From Mycobacterium sp. 4858 (lineage in GTDB: Bacteria; Actinomycetota; Actinomycetes; Mycobacteriales; Mycobacteriaceae), in assembly GCF_900240975.1 (NCBI RefSeq), contig NZ_LT968776.1, positions 496,001-560,000 on the forward strand: DNA of 64,000 bases. Direction: 5' to 3'. Positions 55,997 through 64,000 of this stretch are shown in pieces; positions within the stretch are counted from its first letter, which is position 1; the number at the start of each line of letters is the position of its first letter. A program made the translations under genes and the position numbers. The notes beneath the pieces are model-generated. The model was not told the origin of the DNA. It was given only the letters and a program-made list of their open reading frames with translations, and made no database searches.

Positions 55997-57808
55997 CTAC
56001 TCGACCCCGATCAACAGCGCGTCACCGCGGTGGCCGGTCCGGTAGGTGACCAGCTCGGTCCCCGGGTGGTGATCGTGCATGTGTTCTTCCAGGGTGTCGC
56101 CCAGGGCCGCGGCCGCATCGTCGGTTTCGATGCCCGCGCCCACCAGCACCGTCACCAGGTCGCCGCCGGAGGCCAGCAGCAGGTCGAGCAGACCGATCGC
56201 CGCCGCGGTCGCGTCGGCGGCGACGATCAGCACCTCATCCCCCGCGATGCCCAGGCCGTCGCCCGGCTGGCAGCGGCCCGCCCAGGTCAGCGCGCTCTCA
56301 GTCGCGACGCGCACCGAGCCGTGCCGGGCCGCGCCCGCGGCGCGCGCCATGGTGTAGCCGTCGTCCACCGCCTGCCGGTCGTTTTCGTGCACGGCCAGCG
56401 CGGCCAGCCCCTGCACCATCGATCCCGTCGGGATCGGGACCACATCGATGCCCCAGCCGATGGCCGCCGTGCACCCGGCCACCAGTTCCTCGGCCGGCAC
56501 GTACCCGTTGGGCAGGACCATCACCTGCGCGGCACCGGTGTCGACCACCGCCCGCATCAGCTGGTGGGCGCTGATGTTGGTGACCGGGTCGCCCGCGGCC
56601 GGATCGCACTGCAGCACGCAGGCGCCTTCCCCGCCGAACAGCTCGGCGGCACCCTCCCCGTCGACGACGGCGAGCACCGCGCGTTCCCGCGTCCAGCCGC
56701 CCGCCGGCAGCCCGGTGGCGCCGGAGCTCAACGCCGAAATCACGATGCGGCTCAGCCGTCCCGCGGCCAGCCCCGCCTCGACCGCGGCGCCGGCGTCGTC
56801 GGTGTGCACGTGCACCGAGTACGCGCGCTGCGCCGACGAGGTGGCGGCGGCGATACCCACGGAGTCGCCCAGCTCGCCGAGCCGGTCACGCAGCGCGTCG
56901 GCGGCGGCCGGATCGCAGCCCTCCAGCCGGTACATCACTTCGAATTGCGGCGCGGGGCGTTCCGCGGCGCCCTGCGGCTGCGGCGCGCGCGGCGACAGCT
57001 CGTACACGGTTCGGGCGGGCGCCTGTCCGATGACGGCGGTGCGCAGGGCGTCCAGCAGCACCAGCAGGCCGCGCCCGCCCGCGTCCACGGCCCCGGCGTC
57101 GGCCAGCACGTCGAGCTGTTCGGGCGTCTTCTCCAGCGCCACGACCGCCGCGTCACCGGCGGCGACGATCGCCGAGGGGAGGTCGTCCCCGGCCTGGGCG
57201 CACTCCGCGACGGCGTCGGCGGCGGCGCGCAGCACCGAGACGATGGTCCCGGGGATCTCCTCCCCGCCCATCGACGTGATGACCAGGTCAACACCGCGAC
57301 GCAGCGACGCCCCGAGCAGGGCCGCGTCGATGTGGGACAGCTCGCCGCCGGAATCGGCGGCCGCGACGGCGGTGGTGTCGGCGATGCCGCGCAGGATCTG
57401 CGACAAGATCACGCCGGAGTTGCCGCGGGCGCCGTTCAGGGCGCCCGCGGACATGGCTGCGGCGGCCTTGGCGACGCAGGCCGAACCGCCCTCGGAACCG
57501 AGGCCGGCGCTGGCCTCGGCCAGCGCCGAACGCATGGTGAACAGCATGTTGGCCCCGGTGTCGGAATCGGCAACCGGGAAGACGTTGAGCCGGTTGATCT
57601 CGTCGATGTGGGTGATGAGGTCGCTGACGGCGGTGTGCGCCCAGTCCCGCAAGGTGGTCGCGTCCAGTCGACGCTCCGACGGTCCCAGTGTGATCCACCT
57701 CCTCCGGTGCCTGCCGGTGCCCAGCCCCCGGTGGGCGCCAGCGTAGCTCGGCGACTCGGCGGACGACTGCCCGTGACCACCACCCGCTCGCGGGGCCGCC
57801 CGGCCCAT
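55997..57808 (-). CDS. DAK domain kinase (FakA-like / DhaK-DhaL type)
   Basis: The protein contains the DAK2 (DhaL-like) kinase domain with VFPVADSDTGANMLFTM (Asp ligands for Mg-ATP) and GARGNSGVILSQIL, then a C-terminal DAK1-like or DegV-like region. FakA-type kinases phosphorylate fatty acids bound to FakB. It corresponds to Rv2974c. From ATG 57808 the protein is 603 residues, but the conserved domain begins near 57680 where a strong GGAGGAGG is followed by no ATG, GTG or TTG in frame, so the true start is uncertain. Confidence 0.85.
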   Translation of the reverse strand: MGRAAPRAGGGHGQSSAESPSYAGAHRGLGTGRHRRRWITLGPSERRLDATTLRDWAHTAVSDLITHIDEINRLNVFPVADSDTGANMLFTMRSALAEASAGLGSEGGSACVAKAAAAMSAGALNGARGNSGVILSQILRGIADTTAVAAADSGGELSHIDAALLGASLRRGVDLVITSMGGEEIPGTIVSVLRAAADAVAECAQAGDDLPSAIVAAGDAAVVALEKTPEQLDVLADAGAVDAGGRGLLVLLDALRTAVIGQAPARTVYELSPRAPQPQGAAERPAPQFEVMYRLEGCDPAAADALRDRLGELGDSVGIAAATSSAQRAYSVHVHTDDAGAAVEAGLAAGRLSRIVISALSSGATGLPAGGWTRERAVLAVVDGEGAAELFGGEGACVLQCDPAAGDPVTNISAHQLMRAVVDTGAAQVMVLPNGYVPAEELVAGCTAAIGWGIDVVPIPTGSMVQGLAALAVHENDRQAVDDGYTMARAAGAARHGSVRVATESALTWAGRCQPGDGLGIAGDEVLIVAADATAAAIGLLDLLLASGGDLVTVLVGAGIETDDAAAALGDTLEEHMHDHHPGTELVTYRTGHRGDALLIGVE

Positions 57809-57959
57809 TGAGCCTAGCCAGGCGCGACGACAAAGGTGCTGATCGTTTTGGTGGTTGCCACGACAATCGGTATCCTGGTTGGGCCCGGGTCAACCCGGGA
57901 TGTCCCGGCCACGTGTGAGACCGCCGAGCCGGACCCCCGAGATTTGAGGAGCTTGAACA

Positions 57960-58154
57960 ATGGCCGCTGTGTGCGACATCTGCGGGAAAGGCCCCGGCTT
58001 CGGCAAGTCGGTGTCGCACTCCCACCGCCGCACCAGCCGCCGGTGGGACCCCAACGTCCAAACCGTGCACGTTGTCACCCGCCCGGGCGGCAACAAGCAG
58101 CGCCTCAACGCCTGCACCTCCTGCATCAAGGCCGGCAAGGTCGCCAGGGGCTAG
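57960..58154 (+). CDS. rpmB: 50S ribosomal protein L28
   Basis: L28 is a 64-residue large-subunit protein: MAAVCDICGKGPGFGKSVSH followed by RRWDPNVQTVHV and NACTSCIKAGKV. The CxxC pairs (C5/C8 and C52/C55) mark the zinc-binding form of L28. ATG 57960 is preceded by GAGGAG with 8-nt spacing. It is divergent from the DAK-type gene. Confidence 0.95.
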   Translation: MAAVCDICGKGPGFGKSVSHSHRRTSRRWDPNVQTVHVVTRPGGNKQRLNACTSCIKAGKVARG

Positions 58155-58207
58155 TCCGGGCCTAGTCCGCAGCTACATCGCGGCTACATCACCGGCTACA
58201 TCACGGC

Positions 58208-59029
58208 TTACATCACGATGTGCCCGGCGTCGACGGGTATCGACACGCCCGTCACGTAGCGGGCGCGCGGACCGACCAGCCACAGCACCGCTTCCGTCAC
58301 GTCTTGCGCTTCGACCAGCGGCACGTCGGGCAGCAGCATCTGCGAGACGGCCGGGTTGGGGTTCTCCAGCATCCGGTTGACGACGAAGTCGTTGAGGATC
58401 ATCGGCGTCATGACGCCGCTGGGGTGCACCGAGTTGACCCGGATCTTGTGTGGCGCATAGGCATTGGCCGCTGACCGCATCAACCCCACCACCCCGTGCT
58501 TGGACGCGGCGTAGGCGAACATCGCCGCACTGCCGTCGCCGCCCCGGCCCGTCAGCCCCTGCGAGGAGCTGACCAGCACGATCGACCCGCCTCGGCCCTT
58601 GCGAATGATCGAGGGCACCGTCGCCAGCAACGTGTGCCACACGCCCTTGAGGTTGGTATCGACGATCGTGTTGAACACGGGCTCGGAATGGGCTTCCGGG
58701 TCACCGATCGCCACCACCCCCGCGTTGGCGACGACGATGTCCACCTCCCCGAGGTCGTCGATCCCGCTTTGCACCGCGGCCTCCAGTTGCGCCAGGTCGC
58801 GAACGTCGGCGACGACGGGCGCCACCTTGCGGCCCGTGGCTTCGACCAGCCGCGCGGTCTCGTCGAGATCCGATTTGCTGCCCAGCGGGTAAGGGATCGC
58901 GTCGATATCGGCGCAGATGTCCACCGCGATGATGTCGGCGCCCTGTTCGGCGAAGGCCACCGCGTGACTGCGGCCCTGGCCGCGCGCCGCACCGGTGATG
59001 ACGGCGACCTTGTTGTCGAGTTCACCCAT
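58208..59029 (-). CDS. Mycofactocin-coupled short-chain dehydrogenase
   Basis: The 273-residue SDR has the mycofactocin-subfamily cofactor motif TGAARGQGR (instead of TGxxxGIG) followed by IIAVDICADIDAIPYP, a segment I associate with the mycofactocin-dependent SDR group that keeps its NAD bound and uses mycofactocin as the electron carrier. The catalytic SSSQG and YAASKHG motifs are present. Substrate is unknown. It lies beside a second SDR; both point leftward. Confidence 0.85.
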   Translation of the reverse strand: MGELDNKVAVITGAARGQGRSHAVAFAEQGADIIAVDICADIDAIPYPLGSKSDLDETARLVEATGRKVAPVVADVRDLAQLEAAVQSGIDDLGEVDIVVANAGVVAIGDPEAHSEPVFNTIVDTNLKGVWHTLLATVPSIIRKGRGGSIVLVSSSQGLTGRGGDGSAAMFAYAASKHGVVGLMRSAANAYAPHKIRVNSVHPSGVMTPMILNDFVVNRMLENPNPAVSQMLLPDVPLVEAQDVTEAVLWLVGPRARYVTGVSIPVDAGHIVM

Positions 59030-59031
59030 GA

Positions 59032-59922
59032 CTACACCTCCAGCTTCGTGCCGGTCTCTTGCTCGGCGAAGGCCACCAGGCGGGCGGCCGTGTCGTAGTC
59101 GCAGGCAACCGGCGATCGGCCGATCAGCACCGGTCCGCCGCGCAGGCCGAACCTGCCGGTGACCCCGACGTAGCTGCCCGGGGGCAGCGGTTCGCTGATG
59201 CAGTACAGCGTGGGCGCCGCGCCTTCGTCGATGTCGTTGGCCAACCGGTCGGCCACCACCTTGACCACTTTGTGGGCCACCGACATCATCGGCGAGTCGC
59301 CGAGCTGCGACAGGTTCGAGGCCACCCAGCCCGGGTGGGTGAGTTGGGTGTCGACCGCGGATCCGGCGGCACGCAACCTGCGGTCCAGCTCCAGGCCCCA
59401 GAGCATGACCGCGAGCTTCGATTGCGCGTAGGCGCCCAGCCGCGTCCACTTGTGCCGGCGCAGGTGCAGGTCGTCGAGGCGCAGCTGCGCCGAGCGGTGC
59501 GCGTCGGAGCCGACGTTGATGATCTGGGTCCGCACTTTGGGCAGCAGCAGATTGGTCAGCGCGAACGGCCCGAGCAGGTTGGTGCCCAGTGTCTTCTCGA
59601 ATCCGTCCACCGTGTCGGTGCGGCGCTCGGTCAGCGCGCCGGCGTTGTTGATCAGGATGTCGATGTCGCCGTCGATCGACGAGGCGAACGCCCGCACCGA
59701 GGACTGGTCGGCGAGGTCGACCCGGGCCACTTCGGTCGATCCGCCCATTTCGGCCGCGCGTTGCTCGCCCAACTCGGTGTTGCGCACCGCCAGGATCACG
59801 TGCGCACCGGCTTTCGTCAGGGCGCGGGCGGTGCCCAGCCCGACGCCGTTGGTCGCTCCGGTCACAATGATTCGTTTGCCGGTCAGGTCGCCGAGCCGGC
59901 TCGGGGTCCAAGGTAACGTCAC
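59032..59922 (-). CDS. Short-chain dehydrogenase (retinol dehydrogenase-like)
   Basis: The 296-residue SDR has TGATNGVGLGTARAL (cofactor), NNAGALTERR, and the catalytic segment with SDAHRSAQLR and YAQSKLAVM. The long C-terminal part resembles the retinol dehydrogenase-like SDRs found in actinobacterial catabolic clusters. GTG 59922 (VTLPWTPSRLGDLTGK) is preferred over TTG 59931. Two bases separate it from the mycofactocin SDR, so they are co-transcribed. Substrate unknown. Confidence 0.85.
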   Translation of the reverse strand: MTLPWTPSRLGDLTGKRIIVTGATNGVGLGTARALTKAGAHVILAVRNTELGEQRAAEMGGSTEVARVDLADQSSVRAFASSIDGDIDILINNAGALTERRTDTVDGFEKTLGTNLLGPFALTNLLLPKVRTQIINVGSDAHRSAQLRLDDLHLRRHKWTRLGAYAQSKLAVMLWGLELDRRLRAAGSAVDTQLTHPGWVASNLSQLGDSPMMSVAHKVVKVVADRLANDIDEGAAPTLYCISEPLPPGSYVGVTGRFGLRGGPVLIGRSPVACDYDTAARLVAFAEQETGTKLEV

Positions 59923-59935
59923 GGCGATCAAGAGT

Positions 59936-59977
59936 AATGGTCGGTTCTATGTAAATTGGGCCGGTTCTGCCACCATT
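59936..59977. promoter_or_regulatory. Repeat-rich divergent promoter region of the SDR/SnoaL genes
   Basis: CGGTTCT occurs at 59942-59948 and again at 59962-59968 (20-bp period), flanked by AATGGT (59936-59941) and ACCATT (59972-59977), which are complementary. The combination of direct and inverted repeats in a short divergent region suggests an operator, but no known regulator motif was matched. Confidence 0.35.
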
Positions 59978-60018
59978 GTTCGCGGACGCGGAGGAGACGG
60001 CTCGACAGGTGGTTCCAC

Positions 60019-60462
60019 ATGAGTGACAGCGCGCGAGAAATCACCAACCTGATCTACACCTACGCCGAGCTTCTCGATGGAGGCGACCTGGACGGCGTGG
60101 CCCGGCTCTTCGAACACGGGCGCATCTGCGGGGTGGAGAACGGTCCACCGGAGACGGTGTTCGCCGGGTCCGCCCGGGTGCGCGAGATGTACGAGATGGC
60201 GACGCGCATCTACTCCGACGGCACCCCGAAGACCAAACACAACACGACCAACGTGCAGCTGTACATCGACGAGGCCGACGGGACCGCCCGCAGCACGTCC
60301 TACTATTGCGTCACCCAGGCCACCCCCGACCTTCCGCTGCAGGTGATCGTGACCGGGCACTACAAGGACACCTTTGCGCGGGTGGACGGCGTCTGGCGAT
60401 TCGACAGCCGCACCATGTTCGTCGACCAGGTCGGCGACGTCAGCCGGCATTTGAAGTTCTGA
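60019..60462 (+). CDS. SnoaL/NTF2-like protein
   Basis: The 147-residue protein MSDSAREITNLIYTYAELLD begins with the long helix and has the downstream strands (HGRICGVENG, STSYYCVTQA, WRFDSRTMFVDQVGDV) of the NTF2-like fold used by SnoaL cyclases, ketosteroid isomerases and dehydratases. ATG 60019 is in a plausible position, with the frame open upstream. It is divergent from the SDR pair and is followed 22 bases later by the next gene on the same strand. Confidence 0.82.
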   Translation: MSDSAREITNLIYTYAELLDGGDLDGVARLFEHGRICGVENGPPETVFAGSARVREMYEMATRIYSDGTPKTKHNTTNVQLYIDEADGTARSTSYYCVTQATPDLPLQVIVTGHYKDTFARVDGVWRFDSRTMFVDQVGDVSRHLKF

Positions 60463-60484
60463 GCGCGTGGCCGAGGAGCAGCGC

Positions 60485-61729
60485 ATGCCTGATCACCCCG
60501 TCGCGACCAAATCCCAGCACGAACAGGAGCTGGCCGCACTCGACCTGATCGAGCATCCCACCGTCAAGGCCGCCTATCAGAGGGTGGGCGAGACCTGGCT
60601 GGGCCGGGCCAAGGCGTCGAAGGCGATGCGGGAGCGGTTCGAGGAGGCGTTCGCCGAGGTGATGTTCTCGGCGGCGGTGTGGTCGTCCAACCAGGACAAG
60701 CTGCGGCCGAAGGTCAGCTGCATCACCCGGCTGGCGCACCGCGTCGAGGGCCGGCGCATCCCCGGATCACGGTGGGGCATCGACAATCCCGACAGCGTGT
60801 ACCGGGTGATCCCGATCTCCGGCGACGAGCGCTACGAGATCCACGGCCGGGTGGGCGAGCACCGGATGACGGAGAACTACTTCACGTTGTGGGATGCCCA
60901 CATGGGCACCGTCGGCGTGCTCAACGGCCGCACCATGCGGGTCGACTCCGACGGCTGCTTCACCATCACGGTGGACGCCGACCCCGCCGGCGGACGGCCC
61001 AACCACGTGCAGACCTCCCCCGCGGCGCACGAGTTCTACATCCGCGACGTACTGCTGGACTGGGCCCGCGACGACCCCAATCACCTTGAGGTGCAACGGC
61101 TCGGCGGCCCGCTGGTGACCCCCGCGCGCACGCTCGACGAACAGGCCGAGGCCACCGCGGCGATGATGGATTACTTCGCCAACTTCACCGGCAAGCTCAG
61201 CCACGGCGTGTACAAGATGCCGGCCAACCACTTCGACCTGGCCTGGTCGGCCGACAAGGCCGGCGCGATGCGCAACCAGGTTTACGTCATGGGCCGCTTC
61301 GATCTCGCCCCCGACGAGGCGTTCGTGGTGGACCTCAACGACGGTGGCGCCGAGTACTTCACGGTGCCACTGAGCAACACCTGGGGCACCACGCTGGACA
61401 TCCTCGACCGCACCGGCAGCCTGAACAAGGCGCAATCGGTGGCCAACGAGGACGGCGGCTACACCTATGTGATCTCCCCTACCGATCCGGGCGTGGCCAA
61501 CTGGATCGACTCCGATGGGCTACGCGAGGGCATCCTGACGCTGCGGATGGCGGAATTCGGCGAGGCGGGTCCCCGCGAAGATCTGGGCGCGCACGGGCGG
61601 GTGGTCAAGCTGGACCGGCTCGACGCCGAGGTGCCGCACCTGCCGCCGGTGGGTCGGCAGCAGAGGGCAGCCGAACTCGCCGAGCGCCGGGCCGCGTATC
61701 TGCGGCGCCTGCCGGAGGGGGCGGCCTGA
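60485..61729 (+). CDS. DUF1214-like protein of unknown function
   Basis: The 414-residue protein has no recognised catalytic motif. The C-terminal part (MRNQVYVMGRFDLAPDEAFV onwards) fits proteins with a DUF1214-type domain, common in lipid or steroid catabolic clusters of actinobacteria. ATG 60485 is chosen because GAGGAG at 60473-60478 precedes it with 6-nt spacing; GTG 60467 would lack a ribosome binding site. It is followed one base later by an SDR gene in a tight operon. Confidence 0.72.
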   Translation: MPDHPVATKSQHEQELAALDLIEHPTVKAAYQRVGETWLGRAKASKAMRERFEEAFAEVMFSAAVWSSNQDKLRPKVSCITRLAHRVEGRRIPGSRWGIDNPDSVYRVIPISGDERYEIHGRVGEHRMTENYFTLWDAHMGTVGVLNGRTMRVDSDGCFTITVDADPAGGRPNHVQTSPAAHEFYIRDVLLDWARDDPNHLEVQRLGGPLVTPARTLDEQAEATAAMMDYFANFTGKLSHGVYKMPANHFDLAWSADKAGAMRNQVYVMGRFDLAPDEAFVVDLNDGGAEYFTVPLSNTWGTTLDILDRTGSLNKAQSVANEDGGYTYVISPTDPGVANWIDSDGLREGILTLRMAEFGEAGPREDLGAHGRVVKLDRLDAEVPHLPPVGRQQRAAELAERRAAYLRRLPEGAA

Positions 61730-61730
61730 G

Positions 61731-62561
61731 GTGGCGCGCTGGCTGATCACCGGATGCTCCACGGGCTTTGGTCGCGAAATCGCCCGTGCGGCACTGGAAG
61801 CGGGCCACGACGCGGTGGTGACCGCGCGGCGGGCCGAAGCGGTGCGCGACGTCGTCGACGAGTTCGGCGATCGCGCCGTGGCCGTCGCGCTCGACGTGAC
61901 GGACCCCGAGCAGATCGCGGCGGCGGTGTCGGCGGCCGAGGCGGCGTTCGGCGGCGTCGACGTCCTGGTCAACAACGCCGGTCACGGCTACCTGTCCGCC
62001 GTGGAGGAGGGCGAGGACGCCGAGGTTCGGAAGCTGTTCGAGGTCAACTACTTTGGCGCTGTCAACATGATCAAGGCGGTGTTGCCGGCCATGCGTGCCC
62101 GCGGCTCCGGGCACATCATCAACATGTCATCGATGACCGGCCTGGTCGCCAATCCGCCCAACGCATATTACTCGTCGACGAAGTTCGCGCTGGAGGCGAT
62201 CACCGAGGCGCTCGCCGCCGAGGTGCGGCCGTTGGGCATCAAGGTGACCGCCATCGAACCGGGCGCCTTCCGCACCGACTGGGCGACACGGTCGATGAAA
62301 GAAACCGGCACGCCGATAGCCGATTACGTCGACGTGGCGGCGCGCAAGGATTTGATCAAGCAGTTCGCCGATCACCTCCCCGGCGATCCGAAGAAGGTCG
62401 CCGCCGCGGTACTGATGGTGACCACGCTCGAGGAGCCACCGCTGCGGCTGCTGCTGGGCCGCGACGTGCTGAAGGCCATGCGCGACAAGCTCGCCGCGCT
62501 CTCGTCGTCGATCGAGGAATGGAAGTCCGTCACCAAGGACGTCAATTTCGAGGGTGCGTAA
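61731..62561 (+). CDS. Short-chain dehydrogenase
   Basis: The 276-residue SDR has TGCSTGFGREIARAAL (cofactor), NNAGHGY, and the catalytic SSMTG...YYSSTKFALEAITEAL (YxxxK). GTG 61731 follows the previous stop by one base, giving a coupled pair with the DUF1214-like gene. This classical SDR form resembles 3-oxoacyl or ketosteroid reductases in general, but the substrate cannot be assigned. Confidence 0.85.
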   Translation: MARWLITGCSTGFGREIARAALEAGHDAVVTARRAEAVRDVVDEFGDRAVAVALDVTDPEQIAAAVSAAEAAFGGVDVLVNNAGHGYLSAVEEGEDAEVRKLFEVNYFGAVNMIKAVLPAMRARGSGHIINMSSMTGLVANPPNAYYSSTKFALEAITEALAAEVRPLGIKVTAIEPGAFRTDWATRSMKETGTPIADYVDVAARKDLIKQFADHLPGDPKKVAAAVLMVTTLEEPPLRLLLGRDVLKAMRDKLAALSSSIEEWKSVTKDVNFEGA

Positions 62562-62575
62562 GTTCACTCGTCAGT

Positions 62576-63226
62576 TCACTCGTCGAGGAAGACGGCGTGC
62601 CGGCCCACCGGGTCGCGCCCGATGTGCAGGTTGTTGGCGGGGAAATCGGGATCGGAGTAGCCGATCGCCAGGCCGCACAGGATGTTCAGCTCCGGCGGGA
62701 TGTTCAGCTGCTCGCGCACGACGTCGGGATAGCCGGCGATCGCCACCTGCACGCAGGTGCCCAATCCCCGCGCGGTCAGGGCCAGCACCAGCGTCTGCAG
62801 GAACATGCCGACGCCCATACTGTCGGCGTAGCCGAGGTCTCGGTTCATGCACACGATGCCGCCCAGCGGTGCGCGGAAGAACTCCCAGTTGCGCAGCACG
62901 GCGATGCGCCGCGCCTCGGTGTCGTGGCGGGCAATGCCCATCGCACCGTAGACGTGTGCGCCGGTATCGCTGCGGAAATGGGCGAACTCGACGGGCAGCT
63001 GCGGCACCTTGGGTGGCTCGGAGCGCGCCCTTTCCAGCATGGCGGCGACCAACCGGTCGCGCGCCGCACCCGAGACGAACACCACGTGCCATGGCTGCAC
63101 GTTGGAATTCGACGGCGCGCGCATGGCCAGTTCCAGCGATTCCTCCACCAGGTGGCGCGGCACCGGGTCAGGCAGAAAGAGCCGTGTCGAATGCCGCTGG
63201 CGGATGGTGTCTTCGAGGTCGTACAT
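62576..63226 (-). CDS. Nitroreductase family FMN protein
   Basis: The 216-residue protein has the nitroreductase pattern with the FMN-binding RQRHSTRLF near the N-terminus, the central APSNSNVQPWHVV, GMFLQTLVLALTARGLGTC and a C-terminal IGYSDPDFPANN. It begins at ATG 63226 and is convergent with the SDR gene. Family members reduce nitroaromatics or quinones, or act in F420/FMN-linked detoxification. The exact role is unknown. Confidence 0.88.
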   Translation of the reverse strand: MYDLEDTIRQRHSTRLFLPDPVPRHLVEESLELAMRAPSNSNVQPWHVVFVSGAARDRLVAAMLERARSEPPKVPQLPVEFAHFRSDTGAHVYGAMGIARHDTEARRIAVLRNWEFFRAPLGGIVCMNRDLGYADSMGVGMFLQTLVLALTARGLGTCVQVAIAGYPDVVREQLNIPPELNILCGLAIGYSDPDFPANNLHIGRDPVGRHAVFLDE

Positions 63227-63249
63227 GGCTCCATGTTGTCAGGGCCGCT

Positions 63250-63405
63250 GGGGGCGATCGCGAGCGCGGCGAAGCCGGGCGAGGCGGTCGCCCCCATCTG
63301 CCCCAGCGGCGATCGCGAGCGCGGCGAAGCCGGGCGAGGCGGGTCGCCCCCATCTGCCCCAGCGGCGATCGCGAGCGCGGCGTAGGCCGGGCGAAATGGG
63401 TCGTT
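63250..63405. repeat. Three-copy array of the core-hairpin repeat
   Basis: The core AGCGCGGCGAAGCCGGGCG occurs at 63263-63281 and 63318-63336, and in altered form at 63374-63393. The period is 55 then 56 bp. The first copy has 8-bp complementary arms GGGGGCGA (63250-63257) and TCGCCCCC (63288-63295). The third copy is decayed. The array fills the gap between the nitroreductase start and the 13E12-family stop. Confidence 0.85.
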
Positions 63406-63408
63406 ACG

Positions 63409-64000
63409 TCAAACGGGTTCGTCGTCGTCGGTGTCGCGGAGGAATCGTTCGGGGTGGTGGTAGCTGTTGGTGCGGGGTTGTCCGCGGTCCAGGTGCGGTG
63501 GCGGCAGCCATTCGGTTTCGCCGCGGGCGTTGGTGCGGGTGGTCCAGCCCTGTTCGGCGAGTCGGTTGTCGGGGCCGCACGCCAGGGTGAGGTCGTCGAT
63601 GTCGGTGCGGCGGGTGGCTTGCCATCCGCGGACGTGGTGGACCTGGCTGTGGTAGGCCGGGGCGTCGCAGCCGGGTTTCGTGCAGCCGCGGTCCTTGGCG
63701 TACAACATGATTCGCTGGGCGGGCGAGGCGAACCGTTTGGTGTGATGCAGCGCCAGCGACCTGCCCCTGTCGAAGATCGCCAAGTAATGGTGAGCGTGGC
63801 CCGCCCAGCGGATCACGTCCGACATCGGCACCAGCGTGCCGCCGGCGGTCAACGCCTTACCGGCCGCGGCCTCCAAGTCCTGCAACGTGGTGGTGACCAC
63901 GATCGAGACCGGCAGGCCGTTGTGTGAACCCAGTTTTTCGGAGGCGAGCAGGCCGCGCAGTCCGGCCAGGAAGGCGTCGTGATTGCGCTGGGCGGTGCTG
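63409..64000 (-). CDS. 13E12-family DUF222/HNH endonuclease, N-terminus outside window
   Basis: The frame is open to base 64000, so the gene starts beyond the window. About 197 residues are visible. The segment [20 protein letters not shown] then [17 protein letters not shown] is the DUF222/13E12 pattern, and the C-terminal HNH part reads [20 protein letters not shown] with later [14 protein letters not shown]. These proteins are multi-copy in mycobacteria and often associated with REP13E12 mobile repeats. The array of hairpin repeats lies directly after its stop. Confidence 0.9.
   Translation of the reverse strand, partial: STAQRNHDAFLAGLRGLLASEKLGSHNGLPVSIVVTTTLQDLEAAAGKALTAGGTLVPMSDVIRWAGHAHHYLAIFDRGRSLALHHTKRFASPAQRIMLYAKDRGCTKPGCDAPAYHSQVHHVRGWQATRRTDIDDLTLACGPDNRLAEQGWTTRTNARGETEWLPPPHLDRGQPRTNSYHHPERFLRDTDDDEPV

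Overview
The window is a 64 kb chromosomal segment from a high-G+C actinobacterium, almost certainly a slow-growing Mycobacterium. Most genes follow the order of the M. tuberculosis Rv2889c to Rv2974c interval: tsf, rpsB, M23 peptidase, xerC, viuB, dprA, comM, yraN, fdhD, DUF2469, rnhB, lepB, rplS, lppW, trmD, rimM, khpA, rpsP, dacB2, ffh, glnD-glnB-amt, ftsY, smc, acyP, mutM, rnc, sepIVA, coaD, rsmD, VKOR/DsbA, lipN, recG, DAK, rpmB. The PDIM/phenolic glycolipid locus, pknI, fdhF and pca are missing from their M. tuberculosis positions, and a feoAB operon and a lactate monooxygenase are present. Together this suggests a species near the M. avium complex. All synteny statements come from memory of the M. 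tuberculosis map; no alignment was run.

Layout. 1-6500: translation genes (tsf cut by the window edge, rpsB), a secreted M23 peptidase, XerC, an FMN-dependent lactate 2-monooxygenase, a siderophore-interacting flavoprotein and DprA. 6600-10800: a small DUF4190-like membrane protein, ComM, YraN, FdhD and an NAD-dependent epimerase. 11040-17540: a GAF-ANTAR regulator, then the conserved translation/export block (DUF2469, RNase HII, LepB, L19, LppW, TrmD, RimM, KhpA, S16). 17794-24321: a SnoaL-like protein, DacB2, a TetR regulator with a D-aminoacylase-type hydrolase, a second amidohydrolase and Ffh. 24605-36705: an alpha/beta hydrolase, a DEAD-like helicase, the amt-glnB-glnD nitrogen operon, FtsY and SMC. 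36849-44468: acylphosphatase, OsmC, a PIG-L deacetylase, a feoA-feoB-NifU-like operon, MutM, RNase III, DUF177 and SepIVA. 44696-48142: a copper-type permease, a membrane-anchored Mrr-like nuclease of lower G+C and a 440-bp gene-poor stretch. 48143-58154: CoaD, RsmD, the VKOR/DsbA oxidative folding pair, LipN, an aldo-keto reductase, a DUF1524-like secreted protein, RecG, a DAK-type kinase and L28. 58208-64000: an accessory block of three SDRs (one mycofactocin type), a SnoaL-like protein, a DUF1214-like protein, a nitroreductase and the end of a 13E12-family HNH protein.

Regulatory sites read directly from the sequence include a strong IdeR/DtxR-type palindrome in front of feoA, a perfect CsoR/RicR-type palindrome in front of the permease, two GlnR-like half-sites exactly 22 bp apart in front of amt, and two perfect hairpins in front of the GAF-ANTAR gene.

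The most unusual structural signal is a dispersed hairpin family with a conserved 19-nt core. It occurs as a perfect 55-bp tandem duplication upstream of ffh, as a single copy between mutM and rnc, and as a three-copy array before the 13E12 gene. The outer stem arms differ in sequence between loci but remain complementary. A second intergenic repeat family occurs near 2211, 38392 and 41368. No tRNA, rRNA, CRISPR array or complete insertion sequence was recognised.
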